This document shows, in pieces, positions 22,352 to 30,665 of a stretch of DNA of 37,472 bases; the stretch's first letter is position 1, and the number at the start of each line of letters is the position of its first letter. The notes beneath the pieces were generated by a model. The model had not been told where the DNA came from. It did not search any database and saw only the letters and a program-made list of their open reading frames with translations. The position numbers were made by a program, and so were the translations under genes. This DNA comes from an uncultured Coriobacteriaceae bacterium (GTDB lineage: Bacteria; Actinomycetota; Coriobacteriia; Coriobacteriales; Atopobiaceae): NCBI GenBank assembly GCA_900549525.1, contig UWSJ01000005.1:1-37472 (forward strand). Reading direction: 5' to 3'.

Positions 22352-23737
22352 CTACGCCATCCCCCGGTCGCGCACGCTGAAGTGCTCGCCCAGGCTCTCG
22401 TAGTCGTCAGGGTTCTTCGACCCCGCCGACACGCACTCTCGGCGGTTCACCTTCCACTCGGGCCGGATGGCGATGGGGCCCGCGAGCAACGGGTCGTGCG
22501 TGCGCTCCATGAACGCATGCAGCCGCTCGCGCATGTCTGCGAGCGCGTCCGCGTAGCGGGGGTCATCCGCCAGGTTGTTGCACTCGAACGTGTCGTAGTA
22601 CAGGTCATAGAGGCACTCGGCGTCCTTGGTGACGTCGGCGAGCCCGCAGCGCTCGAAGAACTGCTTGGTGGGAGAGCCGTCCACGTTGGACTGGTTGACG
22701 CGCGGCCAGCTCTCGTCAAAGTTGCGCACGTACTTGTAGCGCTCGGTACGAACTGAGCGGACCGGCTCGTAGGAGGTGTGGAAGTTGATCTCGGCAAAGA
22801 CCGCCTCGTCTCCCTCCACGCGCTCGCCGCGGAAGATGCCCGCGAGGCTCCGGCCCTCGAGATAGCCAGGGCGCTCCACGCCCAGCAGGTCGAGGAGTGT
22901 GGGCACGACGTCAATCTGGGAGACGAGCCCCTCGAAGCCCCTCCCCTCCTGGAGCGACCCCGGTACACGCATGGCCATGAGCACGCCCGTGCCCGCGTCG
23001 AGCAGGGTGCACTTCTCGAAGGGAAACGCCAGGCCGTGGTCGGTCGTGAGCAGGATGATGGTGTCCTCGTAGTGGCCCGCCCTCTTGAGCGCGTCGATGA
23101 CGAGGCCCACGTTGTCGTCTGCCATGCGCACGCTGCGCTTGAAGCCCGCGTAGTCCTCGCGCGTCACCTCGTTGCTCGGGATGTTGACGGGCGGACGGGC
23201 GTAGTCGGCCTCGCCGGGGCCCGCCTGGGGCCAGGCGCGGTGCGTGGCGTGCTGGCCGAAGGAGACGAAGAACGGGCGCCCGCCGTCGTAGGCCTCGAGC
23301 CACGACACGAGCGAGTGGGCGTTCTCCCTATCCCAGTCCACGAGGTCGACCTCGGCGTACGGCGTCGCGTCGGTCGTGATGTCCTCCTCGTAGCCCAGGG
23401 CGTCTGTTGCCAGCGCGTGATCGGTGTAGTAGCCCACCTCGTGCTGCACACCGCAGAGCACGCTGCGCCATCCCAGCTGCCCCAGCATCCGCGCGAGGTG
23501 ACGGGATCCGTCGATCGAGAACCCGCGCTGGGCGAGGCCGAGCATGCCGTTCTGGTGGGGATAGGTGCCCGTGAGCAGGCCCGCCCGGCTCGGCGAGCAG
23601 GTGGGCGCCACGCTGAAGGCGTGCTCGAAGAGCAGGCCGTCCTCACAGAGCTGCTGGATGTTGGGCGTGTCGACCGCATAGCCATACGGTGACACGACGC
23701 AGCCCGTGTCGTGCGTGTGAAGGTACAGGACGTTCAT
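22352..23737 (-). CDS. Cys-type sulfatase (S1 family), cytoplasmic
   Basis: This 461-aa type I sulfatase hydrolyses sulfate esters. The formylglycine motif is CSPSRAGLLTG with Cys47, so it needs maturation by anSME (encoded at 16076-17176). Other family features are the N-terminal metal Asp region (LHTHDTG), TTDHGLAF, and SLAGIFRG near the end of the catalytic domain. There is no signal peptide, so it works inside the cell, probably on a small sulfated sugar taken up by the PTS. ATG 23737 is preferred because the conserved MNVLYLHTHD begins there; a GTG at 23800 would add 21 basic residues. Its Shine-Dalgarno is weak (GAGAGCGGG). The true substrate is unknown. Confidence 0.92.
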   Translation of the reverse strand: MNVLYLHTHDTGCVVSPYGYAVDTPNIQQLCEDGLLFEHAFSVAPTCSPSRAGLLTGTYPHQNGMLGLAQRGFSIDGSRHLARMLGQLGWRSVLCGVQHEVGYYTDHALATDALGYEEDITTDATPYAEVDLVDWDRENAHSLVSWLEAYDGGRPFFVSFGQHATHRAWPQAGPGEADYARPPVNIPSNEVTREDYAGFKRSVRMADDNVGLVIDALKRAGHYEDTIILLTTDHGLAFPFEKCTLLDAGTGVLMAMRVPGSLQEGRGFEGLVSQIDVVPTLLDLLGVERPGYLEGRSLAGIFRGERVEGDEAVFAEINFHTSYEPVRSVRTERYKYVRNFDESWPRVNQSNVDGSPTKQFFERCGLADVTKDAECLYDLYYDTFECNNLADDPRYADALADMRERLHAFMERTHDPLLAGPIAIRPEWKVNRRECVSAGSKNPDDYESLGEHFSVRDRGMA

Positions 23738-23811
23738 GCGGCCCGCTCTCGCCCGTCGGCCGTGTCTCACGAGACGGCCGTACCAAAGGAACGAGTCCAC
23801 CTTACGGGAGT

Positions 23812-23869
23812 GAAATGAATTTCGAGCTACGATTGAAATTAATTCCGCTTAACGTTCGGAAAACGTTCC
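23812..23869 (-). promoter_or_regulatory. Putative regulator sites upstream of the sulfatase gene
   Basis: Two GAAAT-N2-ATTYC sites occur at 23812-23823 (perfect palindrome arms) and 23835-23846, followed by GGAAAACGTTCC at 23858-23869. The last lies inside a CCGCTT/AAGCGG inverted repeat (23845-23850 with 23871-23876). The block lies between rpiR and the sulfatase gene. RpiR-family proteins often bind AT-rich GAAA/TTTC palindromes, so this is the likely operator region. It is the only AT-rich part of 23738-23929. Confidence 0.5.
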
Positions 23870-23929
23870 CAAGCGGTAGGGGCGCGGCCCGACAGGGACG
23901 AGCACCGCCACACCACGCTGCGAGCGGCC

Positions 23930-24718
23930 CTATCGCTCCTCTCCCACCCGACCGGCGACCTCGCGCAGGAGAAACTCAAGGAACAGGAACACGATGACCT
24001 GATCCTCCACGGTGTGCGTGCCCTCCATGTCGCGGCTCATCCACGGCAGCGCGACCGTCTCGGTGGCATGGCGCGCAAAGGCCGCCTTGGGGTTCATGGT
24101 GATGAGCCAGACCGCGCAGCCACGCTCGACAAGCGACGAGATCAGCGAGCCGTACGAGCGGTTGCCTCGCCCGTTGAGGCTGATGACGATGCAGAGGTCG
24201 CCCTCCCCCAGGATGGTGGAGATGTCGTCCATCACCTGCGGGTCAGACGTGGTCTGGTTGAAGACCCCGATGCGCATGAGACGGATGGAGAGCTGCTTGA
24301 CGCTCTCGTAGGTGCGGTTGGCACCCCACATGCTGATGCGACGAGCCCGCGCGATCTCGTCCGCGAAACGCCGGAGCTGGTCGCGGTCAATGCCGTCAAC
24401 GAGCCTGCGCGCGTAGCTCGCGTACGCGTCGGCGAGCAGAGCGAGAGGGTCCGACGGCTCCTGGCCCCGCTCGTCCTCCTCGCGCGAGAGCAGGTAGCGG
24501 TTCATCGAGAAGCGAAACTCCGCGTAGCCGCTGTAGCCGGCCTTTTGGCACATGCGCACGATGGAGGCGCTCGTAAGCCCGGCCTGCGAGGCCAGGCTGG
24601 AGATGGTCTTGTTGAGCACGGCGGCAGGGTGGTCGATGAGGTAGTGCGCGGCGGCGGCCTCGGAGGGCGTGAAGGCGTCCATGCCCTGCTCGAGTCGCGC
24701 TATGGGATCATTCCTCAT
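23930..24718 (-). CDS. RpiR/MurR-family transcriptional regulator
   Basis: This 262-aa regulator has an N-terminal HTH domain (PSEAAAAHYLIDHPAAV, SSLASQAGLTSASIVRMCQKAGYSGYAEFR) and a C-terminal SIS sugar-phosphate-binding domain (ISMWGANRTYESVKQLSIRLMR, CIVISLNGRGNRSYGSLISSL). Such proteins sense phosphosugars. ATG 24718 has AAGGAG and AGAGGTG upstream. It precedes the sulfatase on the same strand, with AT-rich palindromes in the gap. It is probably the regulator of the sulfatase/PTS locus. Confidence 0.92.
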   Translation of the reverse strand: MRNDPIARLEQGMDAFTPSEAAAAHYLIDHPAAVLNKTISSLASQAGLTSASIVRMCQKAGYSGYAEFRFSMNRYLLSREEDERGQEPSDPLALLADAYASYARRLVDGIDRDQLRRFADEIARARRISMWGANRTYESVKQLSIRLMRIGVFNQTTSDPQVMDDISTILGEGDLCIVISLNGRGNRSYGSLISSLVERGCAVWLITMNPKAAFARHATETVALPWMSRDMEGTHTVEDQVIVFLFLEFLLREVAGRVGEER

Positions 24719-24795
24719 GCGGACACCTCTCTCCTTGGCTCCGGCATGGTTTCTGGCGGCGCGGGCGCCGGTCGACCACGCACGGCGCGACTCTC

Positions 24796-25605
24796 CTAGT
24801 GCGTGAACGGGAACTCCCCGGCGGAGAGGCGCTCGATGGCGTCCGCGACGCTGTCCTCCGCCACGGAACCGATGTGCCAGCGCGCCGCGGCGGCGGCCTC
24901 CTCGGTGGCGTTGGCCACGGCCACGGAGTTCTCCACGTCACGGAACATCGGCAGGTCGTTGTTGGCGTCGCCGAAGACGAAGACGTCCTCGGGCTTCACG
25001 CCGAGCAGGTCGCGCAGGTAGGTGGCGGCCGTGCCCTTGTCCCAGCCCGTGAGCATAATGTTCGAGAAGCCCGCGCGCGCGAGGTCGAGCGTGAGGCCCT
25101 CCACCTCGCGGTTAATCTCGCCAACGAGTTGCTGATGCCGCTCGCGCCCGCCCGTCACGAAGACGTTGGCCTTGACGATGGGCACGTCGGGCACGCTGCT
25201 GTCGGGCACGCTCGCCTCGGCGTAGCCCGGGAAGATGGGCGCGAGGTCGTCGACGTTACCGATCACGAGGTGCGGCGTGACGCCCACGAAGCAGAGCAGG
25301 CCCGCCCCCGGCCACGCGCGCACGATGTCAGCCACGCGCACGAGCGAGTCGTGAGGCAGGTGCTTCTCGTACACGCAGGCACCGTCGTGGTAGATCTGCA
25401 TGCCGTTGGTGGCGATGGCCGTGGCGTAGCAGGCCGCATCGTTGTCGAAGAAGGCCGGAATCCACGAGAGGCCGCGACCGCTGCACACGCCCACGACGTC
25501 CCCGGCGTCGATGGCCGCGTGAAACGCCCGCCGCGTCCGCTCCGAAACCCGCTTCGTCTTCCACGGCAGGATCGTCCCGTCAATGTCCGTGAGCATCAGC
25601 TTCAT
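24796..25605 (-). CDS. Cof-type HAD-superfamily phosphatase
   Basis: This 269-aa cytoplasmic HAD IIB hydrolase probably removes phosphate from a sugar phosphate or nucleotide. Motif I is LTDIDGT (Asp7 and Asp9). Motif II is the VGVCSGRG Ser. Motif III/IV is VFVFGDANNDLPMF. ATG 25605 has GGGAGG upstream; an open frame to 25782 runs through the 82-nt hairpin repeat and has no start site. It is on the minus strand behind glmM and before rpiR. Its substrate cannot be told from sequence. Confidence 0.9.
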   Translation of the reverse strand: MKLMLTDIDGTILPWKTKRVSERTRRAFHAAIDAGDVVGVCSGRGLSWIPAFFDNDAACYATAIATNGMQIYHDGACVYEKHLPHDSLVRVADIVRAWPGAGLLCFVGVTPHLVIGNVDDLAPIFPGYAEASVPDSSVPDVPIVKANVFVTGGRERHQQLVGEINREVEGLTLDLARAGFSNIMLTGWDKGTAATYLRDLLGVKPEDVFVFGDANNDLPMFRDVENSVAVANATEEAAAAARWHIGSVAEDSVADAIERLSAGEFPFTH

Positions 25606-25695
25606 GCGAAAACCTCCCAACCCCGCAGCTCCCACATGGCAACAAAGCAGCTTGAGGCCCTCGGCGGTCATCGAGAGCCCCGCACGGTCTCCGCC

Positions 25696-25777
25696 GGTGA
25701 GCCGGGCATATCGAAGCGAGGGGCTTAGGGACTTTGCAAGGCAAAGTGACCCCGAGCGCAGATATGCCCGGCTCACC
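25696..25777. repeat. 82-nt structured hairpin repeat, copy 1
   Basis: The outer arms GGTGAGCCGGGCATATC (25696-25712) and its exact complement (25761-25777) form 17 bp. Inside are GCG/CGC and GGGG/CCCC pairs, then an asymmetric bulge (CTTAGGG against GA), and an apical ACTTTGC-AAG-GCAAAGT hairpin. Copy 2 at 36311-36392 has the same length and plan with different but still paired stem bases. This copy lies 9 nt behind the glmM stop codon on the minus strand. No T-tract follows. Confidence 0.8.
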
Positions 25778-25786
25778 CGCAAGCAT

Positions 25787-27118
25787 CTACAGGCTCTCGA
25801 TGACCCGCACGACCTCGTCCACGTAGTGCTCGCAAATCTCGGGCGTGGCGGCCTCCACCATCACGCGCACCAGGGGCTCGGTGCCGCTCGCACGCACGAG
25901 CGCGCGACCTTCGCCCTCGAGCGACGTCTCAACGTTGGCCACGGCCGCCTTGACGCGCTCGTCGGCCATCACGGCGTTCTTATCGGCCACGCGCACGTTC
26001 TTAAGCAGCTGCGGATAAATCTTGACGGGACGGCACAGCTCCGAGAGCTTCTCGCGCTCGGCCACGAGGGCCTCCATGATACGCAGGCTCGTCATGATGC
26101 CGTCGCCGGTCTTCTCGAGGTCGCCGAAGATGATGTGCCCGGACTGCTCGCCGCCCAGCGTGTAGCCGTTCTCGCGCATGCAGGCGTACACGAAGCGGTC
26201 GCCCACCGCGGTGGTCTCGTAGGAGAGACCCGCGGCGTCGAACGCGCGGAAGAGACCGAGGTTGCTCATGACAGTGGGCACCACGGTCTGCTTGGCGAGG
26301 CGACCGTGCTTGTTGAGGTAGGTGCCGCAGACGTAGAGGATGAGATCACCGTTGACCACATGTCCGCGCTCGTCCACGGCCAGGCAGCGGTCGGCGTCGC
26401 CGTCGTAGGCGAATCCCGCGTCGAGGCCGTTCTTGACCACGAAGTCGCGCAGGCGCTCGATATGGGTGGAGCCGCAGTCGACGTTGATGTTGAAGCCGTT
26501 GGGCGCGTTGTTGATGACGTGCGTCTCGGCGCCGAGGGCGTCGAAGACCGGGCGGGCCACCGAGCTGGCCGAGCCGTTGGCGCAGTCGAGGCCGATCTTG
26601 TAGCCCTGCAGCGAGAAGCCGCAGCTAGAGATGAGGCGCGCGATATAGCGGTTGCGGCCCTCCATGTAGTCCACCGTGCAGCCGATGGCGTCCTCGGTGG
26701 CGAGCGGCACCTCGCTCTTGCCGTCGATATAGTCCTCGACCAGCTCGAGAACGTCCTCGTCCATCTTGTAGCCCTCGTGGTTCACGAGCTTGATGCCGTT
26801 GTCGGTGTAGGGGTTGTGGGACGCGGTAATCATGACGCCGCAGTCGAAGCCGCCGTCGACGACCTCGTACGAGACGCCCGGCGTGGGGATGACGTGCAGC
26901 ATGTAGGCATCGGCGCCGCTGGCAACGATGCCGCTCACCAGTGCGGACTCGAACATGTAGCTGGAGCGACGCGTGTCCTTGCCGATGATGATGCGGGCCT
27001 TCTTGCCCTCACGGACGCCGAAGTACCAACCCACGAACCGGCCAATCTTGAACGCGTGGTCGACGGTGAGGTCCTCGTTGGCGCGGCCACGGAATCCGTC
27101 GGTGCCGAAGTACTTCAT
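25787..27118 (-). CDS. glmM: Phosphoglucosamine mutase
   Basis: GlmM interconverts glucosamine-6-phosphate and glucosamine-1-phosphate for peptidoglycan precursor synthesis in the cytoplasm. It has 443 aa (family about 445). It begins with the family-typical KYFGTDGFRGRANEDLT. The phospho-serine is Ser100 in GVMITASHNPYTDNGIK, the Mg site is in YDGDADRCLAVD, and the C-terminal phosphate-binding RASGTEPLVRVMVEA is intact. ATG 27118 has AAGGGA upstream; the open frame extends to 27262 without a start. The 82-nt hairpin repeat follows immediately downstream. The upstream gap 27119-27283 shows no clear element. Confidence 0.95.
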   Translation of the reverse strand: MKYFGTDGFRGRANEDLTVDHAFKIGRFVGWYFGVREGKKARIIIGKDTRRSSYMFESALVSGIVASGADAYMLHVIPTPGVSYEVVDGGFDCGVMITASHNPYTDNGIKLVNHEGYKMDEDVLELVEDYIDGKSEVPLATEDAIGCTVDYMEGRNRYIARLISSCGFSLQGYKIGLDCANGSASSVARPVFDALGAETHVINNAPNGFNINVDCGSTHIERLRDFVVKNGLDAGFAYDGDADRCLAVDERGHVVNGDLILYVCGTYLNKHGRLAKQTVVPTVMSNLGLFRAFDAAGLSYETTAVGDRFVYACMRENGYTLGGEQSGHIIFGDLEKTGDGIMTSLRIMEALVAEREKLSELCRPVKIYPQLLKNVRVADKNAVMADERVKAAVANVETSLEGEGRALVRASGTEPLVRVMVEAATPEICEHYVDEVVRVIESL

Positions 27119-27283
27119 GCCGTATCCCTTCGGTTGGATGTCGGAGGCGGCATGCGGGCGCCGCGCCTCCGACGGGATGTCGATGCCAACCATTATCGCC
27201 CGGGGCGCCGCACCTGCCACGAAACCAAGACGAAACCGGGGAATCACCGCATGGGGCCACATGAAGAGCGGTGAATGACAGCG

Positions 27284-27487
27284 CTAAGGCGCGGTGTCTA
27301 TTACGGTGTTTTTTGTACATTGCCGGCGGTATAACTGCCACGCTGTCAGCGTGAGGCAGCCGCCCTCGACGAGGCAGAAGATGGTGAGCACCCACGAAGG
27401 GCGAAACGAGGGCCTCACCAGGCACACCACGCCAAACAAGGAGCTGCCCACGAGGGCGAGAACCAGCGCCGCCCAGAGAAGCGGCAC
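27284..27487 (-). CDS. Possible small two-helix membrane protein
   Basis: This is an open frame whose last 67 residues look like a real membrane protein: VPLLWAALVLALVGSSLFGV, a short RPSFRPSW loop, VLTIFCLVEGGCLTLTAWQL, and then a basic tail RRQ. I do not recognise the family. The start is uncertain; GTG 27487 is the first plausible codon before the helix, but its Shine-Dalgarno is weak and it lies inside an inverted repeat. It sits between the MFS transporter and glmM on the minus strand. If it is not real, then 27119-27606 is a 488-bp gap with only the inverted repeat. Confidence 0.4.
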   Translation of the reverse strand: MPLLWAALVLALVGSSLFGVVCLVRPSFRPSWVLTIFCLVEGGCLTLTAWQLYRRQCTKNTVIDTAP

Positions 27488-27558
27488 AACGCGAGATTCC
27501 CACGAAGGCCCCCGGCCCTGCAAAAATGGCAGACGGACGCCTTTCGTGGGAATGTGCC
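27483..27558. repeat. Imperfect inverted repeat behind the MFS gene
   Basis: ATTCCCACGAAGGC (27496-27509) is matched by GCCTTTCGTGGGAAT (27539-27553, one extra base). Outer GGCACA/TGTGCC arms lie at 27483-27488 and 27553-27558. The loop contains CAAAAATGGCAGACGG. On the minus strand this stem follows the MFS stop codon by about 50 nt, so it may be its terminator. It may also be another intergenic repeat. Confidence 0.45.
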
Positions 27559-27606
27559 GCCACCGGAACCATCGCCGACGCCGCACGCACGACGCCGCAC
27601 GCCGCC

Positions 27607-28941
27607 CTACGCGCCTGCCGCCTCGCCCTCCTCCTCGCGGCGCTCCACCTCGTCGATGAGCATCGTGTCGCCGTGCTTGGTGAGTGCGATGCATACCGCC
27701 ATCGCCACGCCCATGGCCGTGATGTAGCCAAAGAGCTGTCCCGGAGCCACGTCCATCACCATGCCCGAGAGGATGGGCGTCGCGACCTGAGCCGCCATGC
27801 TCACCGTGTAGTAGTAGCCCGAGTAGCGGCCCACGTTGTTGGCGTCAGTGTTCTCGATGATCATCGTGTAGACGCAGAGGTCTACCGCGCCCAAGGCCAC
27901 GCCCATCGCCAGAAACACGAGGTAGAGCACCGGTGTGAAGCCCGGCGTCACCCAGACGACGACCGGGCACGCCGCCATGAGCACAGCCGTGCCCAGCGCC
28001 ACCTTCTTGCGACCAATCCTGAGCGACAGGTTCGCCAGCGGCATGTAGCTCGCGAGCGCCCCCACGATGGTCACGATGTTGATGATGGCGAAGCTGCCGC
28101 CGCCCATCCCAAAGAACAGGCCCGCGTAGCGCGAGATGTTCGTCGTCATGGCGTTGTAGCTCATGTAGTAGAAGAACGTGGCGCCCAGCAGCATCACGAT
28201 GGACAGGCGCACGGACGGGTCGCTCACGCGTCCCTTGCCACCGGCCTCCGGCGAGTCGTCAAGGTCAATCTCGGCCTCCTTGATGCCCATGGCGAGGCTC
28301 TCCTCGTGCATGCGCGCGACAAGGGCGGGCTCGCGCACGCGCAGCCCGTAGCACACGGCGGCGGCCAGGACGAGCAGTGCCTGGATGGCAAAGACCGGCA
28401 GGTAGTCGGGGTTGTCGCTCTTGGGCACCAGCAGGGCAATCACCACGAGCATGAAGCCCGTGCCCGCGTACCCCACGAGCTTCTGCACGCCGTTGGCCTT
28501 GGTACGCAGGGGCCTCGGCGTGATGTCGGCCACGATGGAGACGGTCATGGTGCGATAGGCGCAGATGGCCACCAGCGTGGCGACGACCACGGCGATGAGC
28601 AGCGCGAGGCTACCAACGTTGTTGGCCACGGCGATGAGCGGCACCGTGACGACCGTCACGAGCGAGCCCGCGAGGATGAACGGCGTACGGCGGCCCAGGC
28701 GGCTACGGCAGCGGTCGGACCAGATGCCAAAGAGCGGCAGCAGCACCAGCCCGAAGACGTTGTCGATGGCCATGATGGCGCCCGTCTCGGCATTGTCGAG
28801 ACCGAAGGTGTTCACGAGCATCTTGGGCACGAGCCCGTCGAACACCTGCCAGAAGCTGATCATCCCCATGAACGGCAGCGCCGCGAGCATGACGTCCGCG
28901 TAGTGGAAGGCGACCTTGTGCTGGTGCGTACGTGCGGACAT
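27607..28941 (-). CDS. MFS transporter, GPH/SLC45-like
   Basis: This 444-aa integral membrane protein has about 12 hydrophobic segments. FWQVFDGLVPKMLVNTFGLDNAETGAIMAIDN and WSDRCRSRLGRRTPFILAG match the sugar-cation symporter type of the major facilitator superfamily (the loop 2-3 signature G-x-x-S-D-R-x-x-x-R-x-G-R-R). A long cytoplasmic loop lies about residues 205-240 (acidic, Gly-rich). ATG 28941 has AGGAG upstream. A sugar or glycoside is the most likely substrate. The M20 peptidase gene lies upstream on the same strand, and a hairpin lies between the two. Confidence 0.87.
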   Translation of the reverse strand: MSARTHQHKVAFHYADVMLAALPFMGMISFWQVFDGLVPKMLVNTFGLDNAETGAIMAIDNVFGLVLLPLFGIWSDRCRSRLGRRTPFILAGSLVTVVTVPLIAVANNVGSLALLIAVVVATLVAICAYRTMTVSIVADITPRPLRTKANGVQKLVGYAGTGFMLVVIALLVPKSDNPDYLPVFAIQALLVLAAAVCYGLRVREPALVARMHEESLAMGIKEAEIDLDDSPEAGGKGRVSDPSVRLSIVMLLGATFFYYMSYNAMTTNISRYAGLFFGMGGGSFAIINIVTIVGALASYMPLANLSLRIGRKKVALGTAVLMAACPVVVWVTPGFTPVLYLVFLAMGVALGAVDLCVYTMIIENTDANNVGRYSGYYYTVSMAAQVATPILSGMVMDVAPGQLFGYITAMGVAMAVCIALTKHGDTMLIDEVERREEEGEAAGA

Positions 28942-28958
28942 GCTGCTCCTCTGCCGTG

Positions 28959-28990
28959 GGGCTCGCCGTACCCAGGATCACGGCGAGCCC
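28959..28990 (-). terminator. Hairpin between the M20 peptidase and MFS genes
   Basis: GGGCTCGCCGT (28959-28969) pairs perfectly with ACGGCGAGCCC (28980-28990) around a 10-nt loop, 30 nt downstream of the M20 peptidase stop codon and just upstream of the MFS ribosome site. There is no T-tract, so termination efficiency is unclear. Confidence 0.42.
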
Positions 28991-29020
28991 GTGCTGCGAT
29001 GAAACGTGCCGAGAATGGCT

Positions 29021-30628
29021 CTACTCCCCCAGCGTCTCCACGTGGGCGAGGTTGGCGAGAAACGCGACGTAGAACTCGATGCCGCGCTTGTAGACGTCCA
29101 CGCCAATGCGCTCGTTTGGCGCGTGGATGAGCCCGCGCGCCTCGGCCGAGTAGATGAAGCCCGCAAAGCGATAGACGCGGTCGCAGATGGCGTTGAACTC
29201 ACGCGAGTCGGTGCAGGAGTTCTGCACGTAGGGCGCAAAGCCCGCCTCGGGGTACACCCCCGCCACGCAGCGGTGGAGGTAGTCGAATGCCGCGTCTCCC
29301 ACAAAGGGGCTGATGGGCGCCGGCTCCGTCCAGGGAATGGCCTCGTTGACCTCGACGGTCACGTGGTCGGGCGACACGCCGCTCGCCACGCACTCCTCGA
29401 AGGCACGCTCACGGGCCCGCTTGACGGCCCGCTCGGTGGTCTCGAACGGGGCCACACGCACGTTGAAGTTGGCGCGCGCCACCGGCGGCAGCACGTTGTG
29501 CGCGGGCGACCCCTCGAGCTGGGTGAGCGCATAGGTGGAGCGCAGCATGGCCCCCGTCTCGTGGTTGGAGGCCATGATCTTGGTGACAAGCGGTCGCGTG
29601 AGCCAGAGGTTCGCGATCACCGGCTTCATGGCACCACCCGCGCGCGCCGCAAGCTCGGTGAGCGTGGCGTCGAGGGCGGGGGTGAACTCGGGCTCGCCGG
29701 GCTCGGAGGCAATGCGCTCGCACACCCGGGCAAGCAGGCGCGTGGCGTCGCTGGCGGCCGGGGTGCTCGCGTGCCCGCCGTCGGCGTAGGCCGTGACCGT
29801 GAGGTCGACGTGGCCCTTCTCGGACACGCCCACCATGGCCACGGGCTCCTTGACGCCAAGCGGTGAGTCGGCGGCCACGGCACCGCCCTCGTCGAGCACC
29901 ATGTAGGGATGGATGCCGTGCTCTGCCAGCCACTTGACGGCGTCAGCCGCGGCGGGGCCGGCCACCTCCTCGCCGTTGGACGAGAAGTACCAGACGTCAC
30001 GCGGCGGCACGTAACCCTGGCGCACGAGATGCTCGCCCGCCTCGAAGAAGGCCGCGGCTATGCACTTGGTGTCGAGCGTTCCGCGCGCCCAGATCTCACC
30101 GTCGTGAATCTCGGCGGCAAAGGGGTCGTGCTTCCAGTCCTGGCCTTCCACCGGCACGACGTCCTGGTGGGCCATCATGACGATGGGGTCGAGGTCGGGA
30201 TTCTCGCCCGACCAGCGCAGCAGGATGCCAAACTCGTCGATCATCTGCAGCTTGCAGGCCGCAAAGAACTTGGGATAGAGACGGCGCAGCGTGGGAACCC
30301 AGCGCTTGAAGGCCTTCCGGTCAACGTCGCCGGGATTCTCGCGCGAGACGGTGGGAATGCGGAGCAGCTCCTGGAAGCGCTCCACCGCGTCGTCGCCGGC
30401 CCGGTAGCCAGCCGCGTCGAGCGGTGCCCCGATGGGTCTGGCGGGCCTCAGCTGCGCCGTGCGAACAGCGCACACGCCCGCGACCGCGCCCGCCGCCACG
30501 GCGGCCGTTCCCAGCGCGGCCTTGGCCGCGAACCCCGCAACCTCGCGGACATCGTCCGCCGTACCCAGGGCCTTTCGCGCCGCACGCGCCGACTGCCTGG
30601 CCCTTGCCGATGCCTTCGTCAGTGCCAT
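29021..30628 (-). CDS. M20-family peptidase (carboxypeptidase/PM20D1-like), membrane-anchored
   Basis: This 535-aa zinc peptidase of family M20 resembles the Gly-Xaa carboxypeptidase/CPS1 group. Zinc and catalytic motifs are MMAHQDVVPV (His), ARGTLDTK (Asp), SSNGEEVAGP (catalytic Glu pair), LDEGGAV, and RGLIHAPNERIG (His) near the C-terminus. Residues about 30-60 form an Ala/Gly/Val-rich hydrophobic segment after a basic N-terminus, probably a membrane anchor. ATG 30628 has GAGGAGG upstream. It could degrade peptides supplied by the transporter at 1-2928, though it is not linked to it. Confidence 0.92.
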   Translation of the reverse strand: MALTKASARARQSARAARKALGTADDVREVAGFAAKAALGTAAVAAGAVAGVCAVRTAQLRPARPIGAPLDAAGYRAGDDAVERFQELLRIPTVSRENPGDVDRKAFKRWVPTLRRLYPKFFAACKLQMIDEFGILLRWSGENPDLDPIVMMAHQDVVPVEGQDWKHDPFAAEIHDGEIWARGTLDTKCIAAAFFEAGEHLVRQGYVPPRDVWYFSSNGEEVAGPAAADAVKWLAEHGIHPYMVLDEGGAVAADSPLGVKEPVAMVGVSEKGHVDLTVTAYADGGHASTPAASDATRLLARVCERIASEPGEPEFTPALDATLTELAARAGGAMKPVIANLWLTRPLVTKIMASNHETGAMLRSTYALTQLEGSPAHNVLPPVARANFNVRVAPFETTERAVKRARERAFEECVASGVSPDHVTVEVNEAIPWTEPAPISPFVGDAAFDYLHRCVAGVYPEAGFAPYVQNSCTDSREFNAICDRVYRFAGFIYSAEARGLIHAPNERIGVDVYKRGIEFYVAFLANLAHVETLGE

Positions 30629-30665
30629 ATGAGCCTCCTCGCCCGCACGAGATGCAATGCCCTCA

